Below, piece by piece: positions 6,698-15,792 of a stretch of DNA of 64,000 nt; position 1 is the first letter of the stretch, and each line of letters starts with the position of its first letter. The DNA is from Actinomycetospora sp. TBRC 11914 (GTDB lineage: Bacteria; Actinomycetota; Actinomycetes; Mycobacteriales; Pseudonocardiaceae): contig NZ_JABBND010000001.1 of NCBI RefSeq assembly GCF_012933465.1, positions 248,001-312,000 on the forward strand, in the 5' to 3' direction. Under the pieces are notes generated by a model. It had not been told where the DNA came from and did no database searches. It saw only the letters and a list, made by a program, of their open reading frames with translations. The position numbers were made by a program, and so were the translations under genes.

Positions 6698-9280
6698 TCA
6701 GAAGGCGCGCTGGACCTTGTTCGACGTCGCGTCGTCGAGCTCGTCGGCGTCGAGGATCTCCGCCTGGACCGTGTAGATCCCGGAACCGTGCTCCTTCACG
6801 ACGGAGGCCAGCTCCAGGCGGTGCTCGAGGCTCCCTCCGGGCTTCGTGGCCGTTTGTCCGGCGAGCACCTGGCGGCCGCTCGGCGCGGTCACCGACACGA
6901 CGACCCGTTGGCCCGGGACCGCGGGGTCCACCCGGCCGAACACGAGGACGTCGAGGTCGCCGAGCGGCTCGAGACCGATCTCGATCCGTGCGCGACGGCG
7001 CACGTGGACCGGGTAGAAGACCCCGCCCACGGGTGCGAACCGGGCACCGGGTTCCTCGTCGAACGGCTGCACGAGCTCGCTGTACTCCCGGGGCACGGTG
7101 CCCGACACGCGCAGCGGCGCGGTGCCCGGTAGCCCTTCCTTCCCGTCGTGCGAGCCGATCGCGTAGGCCGCGAGATCCTCCTCGGGCCAGATGGCGACGT
7201 CGATCTCCTTCTCGGCGAGGCCCTCGAGCCAGATCCAGGCGTGGGGGATCTGCGCGCTCCAGCCCCTCGGCACCCCGTGGAGCGAGACGAACACCGGGCG
7301 GCGCTCGTTGACCGGGTTGCGCACGGCGGTGCGGATCAGCACGGGGTCGCACGGGCTGGAGCCGGCGCTGATGAAGTCCGAGACGTTCTCCTGGGCTCCG
7401 TTGTTCTGGCCACTGATCTCACCGAACTGGGCGGAGACGAAGGCGCGCAGGCAGGTGTGTCGCCCCACGACCGGCACCCAGTTCGAGGTGACGTCGGCGA
7501 AATCGTTCGCCGCGATCGTGGGGATGGTCTGCACGGAGATCGGGGCCCAGTTGCCGTTGTCGCCGACGCCGGGTGGGGTCACCGCGTAGTGGGTCACCTT
7601 CACGTTCGAGGCCCCGAGGGCGCCGCTGACGCGCACCCGCGACACCACGTGGTTGATCTTCGCGACCTGGGGCTTGTCGCCGTTGCCCGTCGGGCGGCCT
7701 TCGCTGTCCGACGGCTTGTCGAACGTGCCGAACGGGTTCCGGTCGACCCAGATGTCGGGCGACTGGAAGGCCGAGTCCCAGGGCTCGATGCGGAGGTCGA
7801 ACGCGCCGGTGGGATCGTCCGCCACGGTCTGCGCCCATTCGACCCGAACGCGGCACACCAGTGGCCGAGCCTGGACCGAGTCGTCGAGAACGGTGATCTT
7901 CAGGGCGCGCGCCGGGTCCTCGGCCGTGCCTCCGGCGCCGAGGACCTCCGGGGTGTGGAGCAGGCTCAGGAAGCGGGTCTGCTGGTTGTTGTTCATGACA
8001 CCGGAGATGGCGCGCGTGACGATGACTCCGCCGTTGTTCGGGGTCGCACCCACGGGTATCTGGTCGTCGAAGACCTGCGCGGTGGTCCCCGGCCGTTGCC
8101 GGACCTGCACGTAGTAGCTGAGCGCGTCGGAGACCCGGACCTTGACCAGGTGGACCCGCGACGACGTGTCCTCGGTGAGGCCGTGCGCCACCACCTCGAA
8201 CGTCTCGCTGAACGGGTTGCGGTCCCAGTCGAGCGTGGTGATGTTCGCGGGCTGGTAGTACCCGAGTTTCTCCAGGTGGTAGCCGGAGAACAGCGGGTGG
8301 GTGTCGTGGGCCCCCATGAGTTCGAACAGCTGGGCGGTGGCGGCGGTCGGGTCCACGAGGTCGCTGCCGTAGACGTCTTCGCCGAGGGTCGCGGACCCAT
8401 CGCCGGACGAGTTGGGCGCGGACACGACGTTGTGCCCGAACTCGTGGGCGAAGCGGCCCCAGTTCGCGGTCTCGTTGATGTACAGCGTGTTGACCTGGTG
8501 GCTGGCCGTCAGGTTGATGTGGATCCGGTTCGGGTCGCCGACGGGCAGGCCGTTGTCGTACGAGAAGGTGCTCTGGGATCCGCCTCCCCACGCGCGGACG
8601 AAGGTCCCGTTCGTGAAGACGACGAAGCACGCCATCGCGTAGTCGTCCAGGTGGAACCCCTGATCGACCGCACCCTGGGCGCCGATGGCCGCGATGCGGC
8701 CCAGCTGGTCACTCCGGAGGTTCTCGACGGCCGGGGACGTGTCGACGAAATCAGCCAGCGGCCCGTCGAGGTCGACGAACTGCGAGAGGTCGGTCTGGAT
8801 GTCGGTCCGCCCGTAGCTCGCCTGGCGGTAGTAGGTGTCGACCCTGGACCAGGCGTCGTCGACCGTGGTGCGCACCGCGGCGGGATCGGGGGGCGAGGTG
8901 TCGTCGGCGCGCATCACGACGACGAGGACCCGGATGGTGCCGATCGGACTGACATCCCCCGGTCGTGGGTCGCCCACCCCACGGCTGACCACCGGTGGAC
9001 CGTCGTCGATCGCTCCGGGGAGCGGGAAGCCGACGACGGTGAAGTCGGTCGGCGAGGTGGCGGGCCCACCGGGGGTCGTCACCCGCACCGACCCGGAATC
9101 CGTGTCGGGGTCGGTGAGGACCCGCAACTCGTTCGGCGAGGCGGACAGGACGAATGCGCCGGCCCCGCCCACCTCGACCTCGTTGTCGAGTCGGGCGGCC
9201 GAGAACCCGGAACCCTCGATGGTCAGCACCGTGCCGCGTGGTCCCTGCACGGGCTCGATGGAGTCGATGACGGTCGCCAC
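6698..9280 (-). CDS. IPT/TIG-domain M6-like zinc metalloprotease
   Basis: An 860-residue protein. Residues about 4-85 look like an IPT/TIG immunoglobulin-like domain (IEPVQGPRGTVLTIEGSGF). A metallopeptidase domain follows with HEFGHN (279-284), then ELMGAHDTHPLFSGYHLEKLGY, a layout like immune-inhibitor-A/M6 peptidases. The C-terminal third is beta-rich and ends in a domain about cell-wall-type substrates or adhesion (not identified). No signal peptide or lipobox is visible at the N-terminus, which is odd for this class: it may act in the cytoplasm, be released by lysis, or use another export route. It stands alone, with 139 bp to the next gene. The start at 9280 directly precedes the TIG domain. 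Confidence 0.8.
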   Translation of the reverse strand: MATVIDSIEPVQGPRGTVLTIEGSGFSAARLDNEVEVGGAGAFVLSASPNELRVLTDPDTDSGSVRVTTPGGPATSPTDFTVVGFPLPGAIDDGPPVVSRGVGDPRPGDVSPIGTIRVLVVVMRADDTSPPDPAAVRTTVDDAWSRVDTYYRQASYGRTDIQTDLSQFVDLDGPLADFVDTSPAVENLRSDQLGRIAAIGAQGAVDQGFHLDDYAMACFVVFTNGTFVRAWGGGSQSTFSYDNGLPVGDPNRIHINLTASHQVNTLYINETANWGRFAHEFGHNVVSAPNSSGDGSATLGEDVYGSDLVDPTAATAQLFELMGAHDTHPLFSGYHLEKLGYYQPANITTLDWDRNPFSETFEVVAHGLTEDTSSRVHLVKVRVSDALSYYVQVRQRPGTTAQVFDDQIPVGATPNNGGVIVTRAISGVMNNNQQTRFLSLLHTPEVLGAGGTAEDPARALKITVLDDSVQARPLVCRVRVEWAQTVADDPTGAFDLRIEPWDSAFQSPDIWVDRNPFGTFDKPSDSEGRPTGNGDKPQVAKINHVVSRVRVSGALGASNVKVTHYAVTPPGVGDNGNWAPISVQTIPTIAANDFADVTSNWVPVVGRHTCLRAFVSAQFGEISGQNNGAQENVSDFISAGSSPCDPVLIRTAVRNPVNERRPVFVSLHGVPRGWSAQIPHAWIWLEGLAEKEIDVAIWPEEDLAAYAIGSHDGKEGLPGTAPLRVSGTVPREYSELVQPFDEEPGARFAPVGGVFYPVHVRRRARIEIGLEPLGDLDVLVFGRVDPAVPGQRVVVSVTAPSGRQVLAGQTATKPGGSLEHRLELASVVKEHGSGIYTVQAEILDADELDDATSNKVQRAF

Positions 9281-9612
9281 GGGAGGCCCCCACTCACTCG
9301 CCCACCCGACGATCCCCGCGCCGGGCGCCCGACAACGCGCCGAGCACTCGTCAACCTGTCACCCTGCGTCACGCGAAGAATCGGACGAACGGGCAAGTTG
9401 TGACGGCTGGAAGGGTGAAGTGACCCAGCCTGAACAACGCCGCGCGACAATGCGCGCCGCCCGACGCACGCCACCTCGCGTGGAGCGTTCCGCGCCGGCC
9501 GGCGCCCTCGCGATGGACAGCCCGCGCGGACCGCCGCTACGTTCCTGGGAGGCCCATTCGTCCAGGCCGTACGGGTCGCCGGGGTCGTGGCGGAGCGGAG
9601 GGAGCCGGACCG
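9281..9612. other. 332-bp intergenic region between divergent genes
   Basis: This holds the promoters of the metalloprotease (leftward) and the FmdB-like gene (rightward, GGAGGGA ribosome site at about 9597-9603). Weak open frames exist but none has a convincing start or coding character. I see no RNA gene or strong repeat. Confidence 0.5.
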
Positions 9613-9897
9613 ATGCCCCTGTACAGCTACCGGTGCGACGAGGACGGCCCCACGGACGCCCACTGGCCGATGGGCACCGCGCCGTCGGTGATCCCCTGCC
9701 CGACCTGCGGCGGCGATGCCGGCCGCGTCATCACCGCGCCGCACCTCGGGCTGGCCGACCGCGGCCGCGTCGCCGCCATCGACCGGGCGGAGGCGTCCGC
9801 CGGCGAGCCCGCCGTGGTCTCGGCACCGCCGCCCCGGGCCCCGCGAGCACGCCCGCCCCGGCTCGACCCCCGGACGGCAGGGCTCCCGCGACCCTGA
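9613..9897 (+). CDS. FmdB-like zinc ribbon protein
   Basis: A 94-residue protein. The N-terminal MPLYSYRC and PCPTCGG segments give the FmdB-type zinc ribbon (C8 and a CPTC pair at about residues 29-32), though the usual first CxxC is reduced to a single Cys. The C-terminal half is Pro/Arg/Ala-rich and probably disordered. FmdB proteins are small regulators named from their place beside formamidase, and here it lies 92 bp upstream of fmdA, consistent with that pairing. The ATG at 9613 has a GGAGGGA site 9 bp upstream. Confidence 0.8.
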   Translation: MPLYSYRCDEDGPTDAHWPMGTAPSVIPCPTCGGDAGRVITAPHLGLADRGRVAAIDRAEASAGEPAVVSAPPPRAPRARPPRLDPRTAGLPRP

Positions 9898-9989
9898 CCG
9901 CTCCCCCTGCGTGCGTCGGTGACCCGCCCGCCGTCGTCCCGACCGTCCCACCGGCACCCGCACGACCGACACCGCAGGGGAGAGTTCCG

Positions 9990-11243
9990 ATGCCGCAGAA
10001 GGTGTTCCCGCTCGACAGCAGCCGGAAGTTCACCGACCAGCAGATCGTCGGGCACAACCGCTGGCACCCCGACGTGCCCGCCCAGGTCCACGTGAGGCCC
10101 GGTGACGTGTTCCGCGTGGACTGTCGCGAATGGTTCGACGGCGCGATCCACAACGACGACTCGGCCGAGGACATCCTCCACGCGCCGCTCAACGGTGTGC
10201 ACGTGCTCTCCGGCCCGATCGCGGTCGAGGGCGCGCAGCCCGGCGACCTCCTGATCGTCGACATCCTCGACGTCGGGCCGATCCCGCAGGAGGACTCCGG
10301 CCCCCTGGCCGGCCAGGGCTGGGGCTACACCGGGGTGTTCGCCAAGACCAACGGCGGCGGCTTCCTCACCGAGCAGTTCCCGGACGCCTACAAGGTCATC
10401 TGGGACTTCCGCGGCGGGAAGGCCACCTCGCGGCACGTGCCCGGCGTCGAGTTCACCGGGATCGTCCACCCCGGCCTCATGGGGACGGCGCCGTCGCACG
10501 ATCTGCTCGCGTCGTGGAACCGCCGGGAACAGGCCCTGATCGACACCGACCCGCAGCGCGTGCCGCCGCTGGCGCTGCCGCCGCAGCCGGACTCGGCGAT
10601 CCTCGGCTCGCTCACCGGCGACGACTTCGAGCGGGCGCGGAACGAGGCCGCCCGCACCGCGCCGCCCCGCGAGAACGGCGGCAACCAGGACATCAAGAAC
10701 TTCACGAAGGGCAGCCGGGTGTTCTACCCGGTCTTCGTCGACGGCGCGAACCTCTCGATGGGCGACCTGCACTTCTCGCAGGGCGACGGCGAGATCACCT
10801 TCTGCGGCGCGATCGAGATGGGCGGGTTCATCGACCTGCACGTCGACCTGATCAAGGGCGGGATGTCCACCTACGGCGTGTCCGAGAACGCGATCTTCGT
10901 CCCGGGCAACACCGACCCGCAGTACAGCGAGTGGATCGCGTTCTCGGGCACCTCGGTGACGCTCGACGGCGAGCAGCGCTACCTGGACTCGCACCTGTCG
11001 TACCAGCGGGCCTGCCTGCACGCGATCGACTACCTGACGACGTTCGGCTACTCGCCGATCCAGGCGTACATGATCCTCGGCGCCGCGCCGATCGAGGGCC
11101 GGCTGTCCGGCGTCGTCGACATCCCGAACTCGTGCTCGACGGTCTACATCCCGACCGGGATCTTCGACTTCGACGTCAAGCCCAGTGCGCAGGGCCCGAC
11201 GCGGATCGACCCGGGGATCGGCGTGCCCCGGTCCGCCGGCTGA
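9990..11243 (+). CDS. fmdA: Formamidase (acetamidase/formamidase family)
   Basis: A 417-residue cytoplasmic amidase that hydrolyses formamide to formate and ammonia. Family landmarks are HNRWHPD near the N-terminus, HAPLNGVHVLSGPI, GVEFTGIVHPGLMG, the GGNQDIKNFTKGSRVFYPV segment and the FSQGDGEITFCGAIEMGG segment with the conserved Cys-Gly. Length matches bacterial FmdA (about 410). The ATG at 9990 follows a GGGGAGAG site. Its last 68 bp overlap the 3' end of alkB on the other strand. With the cyclase-family hydrolase a few kilobases away it might recycle formamide or formyl groups, but the two are separated by the metalloprotease, so that link is weak. Confidence 0.95.
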   Translation: MPQKVFPLDSSRKFTDQQIVGHNRWHPDVPAQVHVRPGDVFRVDCREWFDGAIHNDDSAEDILHAPLNGVHVLSGPIAVEGAQPGDLLIVDILDVGPIPQEDSGPLAGQGWGYTGVFAKTNGGGFLTEQFPDAYKVIWDFRGGKATSRHVPGVEFTGIVHPGLMGTAPSHDLLASWNRREQALIDTDPQRVPPLALPPQPDSAILGSLTGDDFERARNEAARTAPPRENGGNQDIKNFTKGSRVFYPVFVDGANLSMGDLHFSQGDGEITFCGAIEMGGFIDLHVDLIKGGMSTYGVSENAIFVPGNTDPQYSEWIAFSGTSVTLDGEQRYLDSHLSYQRACLHAIDYLTTFGYSPIQAYMILGAAPIEGRLSGVVDIPNSCSTVYIPTGIFDFDVKPSAQGPTRIDPGIGVPRSAG

Positions 11244-11889
11244 ACCCCGACACCCGCAGGGTCAGGTTGATGCGCTCGCCCGGCGCCGTCCCGATCGGCG
11301 GAGCGGGGACGTCGGGCAGCACCCGCGGCACCCCGTGGTGCACGAGGCGGTTCTCACGCCCGAACACGATCAGGTCGCCGGACTCCAGGACGACGTCGGT
11401 CCACGGCCGGCCGCGGTGCTCGGTGTTGCCCACCCGGAACACGCAGGCCGCCCCGAGCGACAGCGACACCACCGGGTCGGGGGCGCGCTCGTCGCGGTCG
11501 GCGTGCATCCCGAGCCGGGCGTCCCCGCGGTAGAAGTTCACCAGGGCTACGTCGGGGCGGTAGGCCGCGCCGTCGCCGTACGCCTCGGTCACCGCGGCGC
11601 CGCCGAGCTCGGCCAGCCACTCCGGCAGTGGGGTGACCGGCGAGCCGTCCTGGTCGTCGCGGGTCGCCGAGTAGCGGTAGGGGATCCAGTGCCAGCCCAG
11701 GCACACCGTCGCGACGCTCATCTCGTGGCCGCTCGGGAGTCGGGCCCGGCGCGCCCCGGGTCCTTCCGCGGCCCAGCCGCGGGCCGCCTCGACGAGGTCG
11801 CGCTGCCGGTCCTCGTCGAGCCAGCCCGGGACGTGCACCACCCCGGGGGCGACCTCGCGGCGCGGCCGCGGGACCAGGTCGAACACCAT
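11176..11889 (-). CDS. alkB: AlkB-type 2-oxoglutarate/Fe(II) DNA repair dioxygenase
   Basis: A 237-residue enzyme that oxidatively demethylates alkylated bases. The iron ligands are visible as MHADRDE (HxD) and the distal His in RLVHHGVPR. The 2-oxoglutarate-binding arginine lies in RINLTLRVSGF, and NFYRGDARLGMHADRDE is the typical AlkB block. ATG at 11889 was chosen because the frame upstream has no family similarity. The C-terminal 20 or so residues (Arg/Ser/Gly-rich) are encoded antisense to the end of fmdA and look like a read-through extension beyond the fold. Confidence 0.93.
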   Translation of the reverse strand: MVFDLVPRPRREVAPGVVHVPGWLDEDRQRDLVEAARGWAAEGPGARRARLPSGHEMSVATVCLGWHWIPYRYSATRDDQDGSPVTPLPEWLAELGGAAVTEAYGDGAAYRPDVALVNFYRGDARLGMHADRDERAPDPVVSLSLGAACVFRVGNTEHRGRPWTDVVLESGDLIVFGRENRLVHHGVPRVLPDVPAPPIGTAPGERINLTLRVSGFSRRTGARRSPGRSASGPAHWA

Positions 11890-12072
11890 GACCTCCCGAC
11901 GTCGGGTGTCCTCGTCCGGGAGGACACCACACGGCCCAGCCCGGTTGCGGGTCGGGCGGGACCCCGCCGCTACCCGGTACCAACGGTCCCCTACAGTGCG
12001 CGCCACACACGACGCGGCCGTCGGCCCCTTCGGGTGTCGCAGAGATGTGCCATTCGCAGGAGGGGACCCGTC

Positions 12073-12936
12073 ATGGGACGTGCACGACGAGCCTGGACAC
12101 TCGCGGCCGCGGTGTCGGCGACGGTGGGACTGCTGCTGGTCGGCCAGGTCGCCTCGGCGAACCCGGCGCCGCTGGAGTACGTGAACCTGGGTGACAGCTA
12201 CAGCGCCGGGAGCGGCATCCTCCCGCCGGCGCCGGGGGCGCCCCCGCAGTGCACGCAGTCGGCGCTGAACTGGGCCCACGACCTGGCCGGGTCGCAGGGC
12301 TACCACCTCACCGACGTGTCGTGCGGCGGGGCGCAGACCAAGGACTTCACCACCTCGCAGTTCCCAGGGGTGGCGCCGCAGCTCGACGCGCTGTCGTCGT
12401 CGACCCGGCTCGTGACGCTGACCATCGGCGGCAACGACAACAACGTCTTCATCAACGCCATCGGCGCGTGCGGCTCGGCGGCCGCCACCACGGCCGGCCA
12501 GGGCAACCCGTGCGAGCGGACCTACGGCAACTCGTTCGTCAACACGATCAACGACAGCACCTACCCGAACCTGCTCAAGGCGCTCGCCGCGGTCCGGCTC
12601 AAGGCGCCGAAGGCCCGCGTCGCGATCTCGGGCTACCTGCAGATCCTCCCGCCGACGCAGGGCTGCTACCCGGTCATGCCCGTGGCGATCGGCGACGTGC
12701 CGTACCTGAACCGCATCGAGGCCACGCTCAACGACGCCGTCCGCCGCGCCGCCTCGCGCACCGGCGTCACCTTCCTCGACGAGTCCGCCACGTCGGCCGG
12801 GCACGACGCCTGCCGGCCGATCGGCACGCGGTGGGTCGAGCCGGTGGTCGGGTCGACCAACTACGTCCCGGTGCACCCGAACGCCCTCGGCGAGCGGGCG
12901 ATGGCCGAACGGGCGCTCGCCGTCCTGGCGCCGTAG
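12073..12936 (+). CDS. Secreted SGNH/GDSL hydrolase
   Basis: A 287-residue exported esterase/lipase-type protein. A Sec signal peptide (GRARR, then a hydrophobic stretch, cleavage near ASA-NP, about residue 29) precedes the SGNH domain. Catalytic blocks are GDSYSAG (block I, Ser), SCGGAQT (block II), IGGNDNN (block III, Asn) and VHPNALGE (block V, His). Four or more cysteines suggest disulphides, as in Streptomyces secreted lipases. The ATG at 12073 has an AGGAGGGGAC site upstream. It is monocistronic, divergent from alkB. Confidence 0.93.
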   Translation: MGRARRAWTLAAAVSATVGLLLVGQVASANPAPLEYVNLGDSYSAGSGILPPAPGAPPQCTQSALNWAHDLAGSQGYHLTDVSCGGAQTKDFTTSQFPGVAPQLDALSSSTRLVTLTIGGNDNNVFINAIGACGSAAATTAGQGNPCERTYGNSFVNTINDSTYPNLLKALAAVRLKAPKARVAISGYLQILPPTQGCYPVMPVAIGDVPYLNRIEATLNDAVRRAASRTGVTFLDESATSAGHDACRPIGTRWVEPVVGSTNYVPVHPNALGERAMAERALAVLAP

Positions 12937-12940
12937 ACGC

Positions 12941-13384
12941 TCAGCCGGTCGCCAGCAGCGGCAGCACGTGCCGGTCGAAGAACCGGCCGTCCGCGGTGTG
13001 CGAGAGCGTCCGCGAGACCGACTCCGGCGCTACCCAGCGGGCCTCCGGGTTCGCGGGGTCGAGGGGGCGCAGGGTGGCCTCCGGGCTGCGGAACAGGAAC
13101 AGCGTGATCGTCTTCCACTCCGGCAGCCCGTGGCGCACCGCGAAGCGCGAGAACGACCCGAGCTCGCGGACCAGCTCCAGCCCGGTCAGGCCGCACTCCT
13201 CGTGGATCTCGCGGCGCGCCGCGTCCAGCACCTCCTCGCCGGGGTCGACGTGGCCCTTGGGCAGCGACCACGTGCGCGACCGCTGCGCGACGACGACGAC
13301 CCGTCCGTGCGGGTCGACGACCACCCCGCCCGCGGCCCGGCTCCGGAACACCTCCGCAGTCTGCCCGGGCGGGGCGCCGTTCAC
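12941..13384 (-). CDS. Nudix hydrolase
   Basis: A 147-residue Nudix protein with a complete Nudix box, GHVDPGEEVLDAARREIHEE (about residues 44-63), followed by CGLTG. It hydrolyses nucleoside diphosphate-X substrates; the exact substrate cannot be read from sequence. The GTG start at 13384 overlaps the TGA of the upstream DHFR-like gene (GTGA), so the two form a coupled pair. The DHFR-like fold plus Nudix pairing suggests nucleotide or flavin/pterin metabolism or sanitising, but this is only contextual. Confidence 0.9.
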   Translation of the reverse strand: MNGAPPGQTAEVFRSRAAGGVVVDPHGRVVVVAQRSRTWSLPKGHVDPGEEVLDAARREIHEECGLTGLELVRELGSFSRFAVRHGLPEWKTITLFLFRSPEATLRPLDPANPEARWVAPESVSRTLSHTADGRFFDRHVLPLLATG

Positions 13385-13986
13385 GCGGGGCGTCGGCCAC
13401 CGACGACGTGCCGGGTCGGGCGGTACACCAGCTCCTGGATGTCCCGGTCGAGCGTGCGGTGCTCGAGCAGCTCGAGGTCGAAGTCGTCCGCGCCGCCGAG
13501 GACGGGGTCGGTGCCCGTCCGGCCGGTGACCACGGGGAAGAGCGTCACCTGCAGGCGGTCGACGAGGCCCGCCTTCAGCAGCGCCCAGTTCATCGACAGG
13601 CTGCCGTGCGAGCGCAGCGGCACGTCGGACTCCTGCTTGAGGCGCCCGACGACGTCGAGGGCGTCCCCGCGCGCGACGGTCGCGTCCGGCCAGTCGAGGT
13701 CGCCGTCGAGCGCCGACGAGACCACCGTGGTCGGCATGGCACGCATGCGGCCCACCCACGGGTCACGCACGTCGGAGTCCTCGGTGCTCTCGGCCAGCAT
13801 CGCCACGAACTGTCGGAACGTGGTGGCCCCGAAGACCATCCGCTGCTCCTCGGCGAAGGAGGCGAAGCGGTGCTCGAGCAGCTCGGGGCCCTGCTTGCCC
13901 CAGTAGCCGCCCCAGTCGCCGTCGCCCCCGTAGGAGCCGTAGCCGTCGAGGCTGGAGAAGACGTCCCAGGTGTAGGTCGCGGTCAT
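13381..13986 (-). CDS. Dihydrofolate reductase-like (RibD C-terminal fold) protein
   Basis: A 201-residue protein of the dihydrofolate reductase/RibD C-terminal superfamily. The N-terminus (TYTWDVFSSLDGYGS) and the middle block (DWPDATVARGDALDVVGRLKQESDVPLRSHGSLSMNWALL) are typical of the many actinobacterial DHFR-family proteins of unknown substrate. It lacks the features of a true FolA (no W/E substrate pocket of folate type visible). The ATG at 13986 follows CGGAGGACACC, a good ribosome site. It is the first gene of a two-gene unit with the Nudix hydrolase. Confidence 0.88.
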   Translation of the reverse strand: MTATYTWDVFSSLDGYGSYGGDGDWGGYWGKQGPELLEHRFASFAEEQRMVFGATTFRQFVAMLAESTEDSDVRDPWVGRMRAMPTTVVSSALDGDLDWPDATVARGDALDVVGRLKQESDVPLRSHGSLSMNWALLKAGLVDRLQVTLFPVVTGRTGTDPVLGGADDFDLELLEHRTLDRDIQELVYRPTRHVVGGRRPA

Positions 13987-14173
13987 GGTGTCCTCCGTGG
14001 GGTGTCGACCGGCCCGTCGCCGGTCCCTCACCCCGACGACGAACGGGCCCCTCCCGGATCGACATCGCCCGGCGACGTCCCGCGACCGGGACTTTGGTCC
14101 CTCGATGCCGGAAAAGTGGTGACCGCCGCCGCCGTCGGGTGCTTCACTGCCGTCCTCGTCGCGAAGAGTCACC

Positions 14174-15730
14174 GTGAACGAGGGTGGGGATGGTCCTGGT
14201 CCTGGTGTGGGTGATGGTCGGGAGACCGTCGTGGTGACCCCGGACGCGCGGGCGCGGGCGCGGGCCGACGTCCCCCTGCTGATCGTCGCCGCCACCGCCA
14301 CCACCGTCCTCGCGCTGGGCGCGAGCCAGCTCCCGGCCGACGTCGGCGCGATGGCCATCCGGGTGGTCCTGCTCGCCGTGGTCGTCGGTGCCGTCCTGGC
14401 CGTCACCGCCCTGCGGCCGGTCGCCGCCGTGTACCTCTACGTCGCGACGCTGCCGTTCCTCGCCGGCATCGACCGGTCCACGCTCCTCCCGCTGGTGCGG
14501 CCCAACGAGGCCGTGCTCGCGCTCGTGCTGACCGGTGCGGTCGCCGGTGGGATCGTGCGCGCCCTCCGATCGGGCACCGTTCCCCGTCCGGTGCTCCACC
14601 CGGTGGACCTCCCACTCGCGGCGTTCGTCCTGCTCGCCACGGTCTGGCCCGTCGCCTCGGAGATGCTGCGCGGCCTCGCGCCGACCGGCGCCGACCTGGC
14701 CTCCACCCTGCCGGTGCCCAAGCTGGCGGCGCTGTACGTCCTGGTCCGCGTGACCGTGCGCCACCGCACGCAGGTCGAACGGCTCACCCGGCTCGTCATC
14801 TGGCCCGCGGTCGCCGTCGCCGTGATCGCCGTGCTGCAGACCCTGCAGTTCGGGCCGGTCCTCGCGGTGCTGCGGGTGTGGTGGAGCTCGGCGCAGGACG
14901 CCCCGTCCGACCTGGCGGAGCGGGGCACCACCACGCTCGGGTCGCCCCTGGCCACCGGCGACGTCCTCGTCATCGCGGCCGTCGTCCTGGCGTGCTGCGT
15001 GGTCCGGGGCCTGCTCGGGCGCCGGGAACGGGTCGTCGCGGCGGCCCTGCTGCTCACCGGCATCCTGGCGACCGGCCAGGTGACCGCCTGGATCTCGGCG
15101 CTGGTGGCGGCCGGGTTCCTGGTCGTCGCGTTCCCGCAGCTCCGCCGTCGCGCCCGGCGGGCGGTCGTGCCCGCCGCCCTGCTCGTGGCCGCCGTGGGTG
15201 TCCCGGCCGTGCTGGCGCGTGCCCAGGACACCGCGTCCTCGGGGGTGCCGATCAGCTGGCTCACCCGCTGGGACAACCTGAGCAGCTTCTACCTGCCCGC
15301 CCTGGGCGACTTCCACTTCGCGCTCGGGGTGCGGCCCAACCCGGTCCTGCCCGCCCCGGAGACGTGGCGCGAGGTCATCTACCTCGAGTCCGGATACCTG
15401 GAGCTGCTGTGGGTCGGCGGCATCCCGTTGCTGCTCGGCTTCGTCTGGCTCTCCTGGGCCGTCCTGCGCACCGCGCAGGAGGGCGCCTCGCGACCGGATG
15501 CGCGGGGGGCCCTCACCCAGGCCCTCGGCATCTGCTGGTGGACGCTGGTCGTGGTGTCGGTGCTCGACGCGCACCTCACCCTCCGCGGCACCGGCGACCT
15601 GCTCTTCGTGCTGCTCGGGGTCGCGGTGGGGGTGGCCCGGTCCGGCGCTCGCAGCACAGCGCCGTGGTTCCCCGGGCTCCGCCGGACCCGTCAGGTCGGG
15701 ACCATCGGCCCTCTCCCCGCCCGCTCTTGA
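14174..15730 (+). CDS. O-antigen ligase/polymerase-like multi-pass membrane protein
   Basis: A 518-residue protein with about 11-12 hydrophobic segments and a large extracytoplasmic loop near residues 340-400 containing LGVRPNPVLPAPETWREVIYLESGYLELLW. The E-S-G-Y-LELLWVGG part matches the late periplasmic loop and helix of Wzy/WaaL O-antigen polymerase-ligase relatives. These enzymes join lipid-linked glycans. The two cell-surface lipoproteins downstream fit an envelope role. GTG at 14174 is the start used; its ribosome site is weak (GAAGAG), so an internal start is possible. Confidence 0.72.
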   Translation: MNEGGDGPGPGVGDGRETVVVTPDARARARADVPLLIVAATATTVLALGASQLPADVGAMAIRVVLLAVVVGAVLAVTALRPVAAVYLYVATLPFLAGIDRSTLLPLVRPNEAVLALVLTGAVAGGIVRALRSGTVPRPVLHPVDLPLAAFVLLATVWPVASEMLRGLAPTGADLASTLPVPKLAALYVLVRVTVRHRTQVERLTRLVIWPAVAVAVIAVLQTLQFGPVLAVLRVWWSSAQDAPSDLAERGTTTLGSPLATGDVLVIAAVVLACCVVRGLLGRRERVVAAALLLTGILATGQVTAWISALVAAGFLVVAFPQLRRRARRAVVPAALLVAAVGVPAVLARAQDTASSGVPISWLTRWDNLSSFYLPALGDFHFALGVRPNPVLPAPETWREVIYLESGYLELLWVGGIPLLLGFVWLSWAVLRTAQEGASRPDARGALTQALGICWWTLVVVSVLDAHLTLRGTGDLLFVLLGVAVGVARSGARSTAPWFPGLRRTRQVGTIGPLPARS

Positions 15731-15792
15731 AAGGGCAACATCCGCCCCCACTCGGGCTCGGGCACCAGGCGTTTCGAGGAGGGGGCCGCGAC

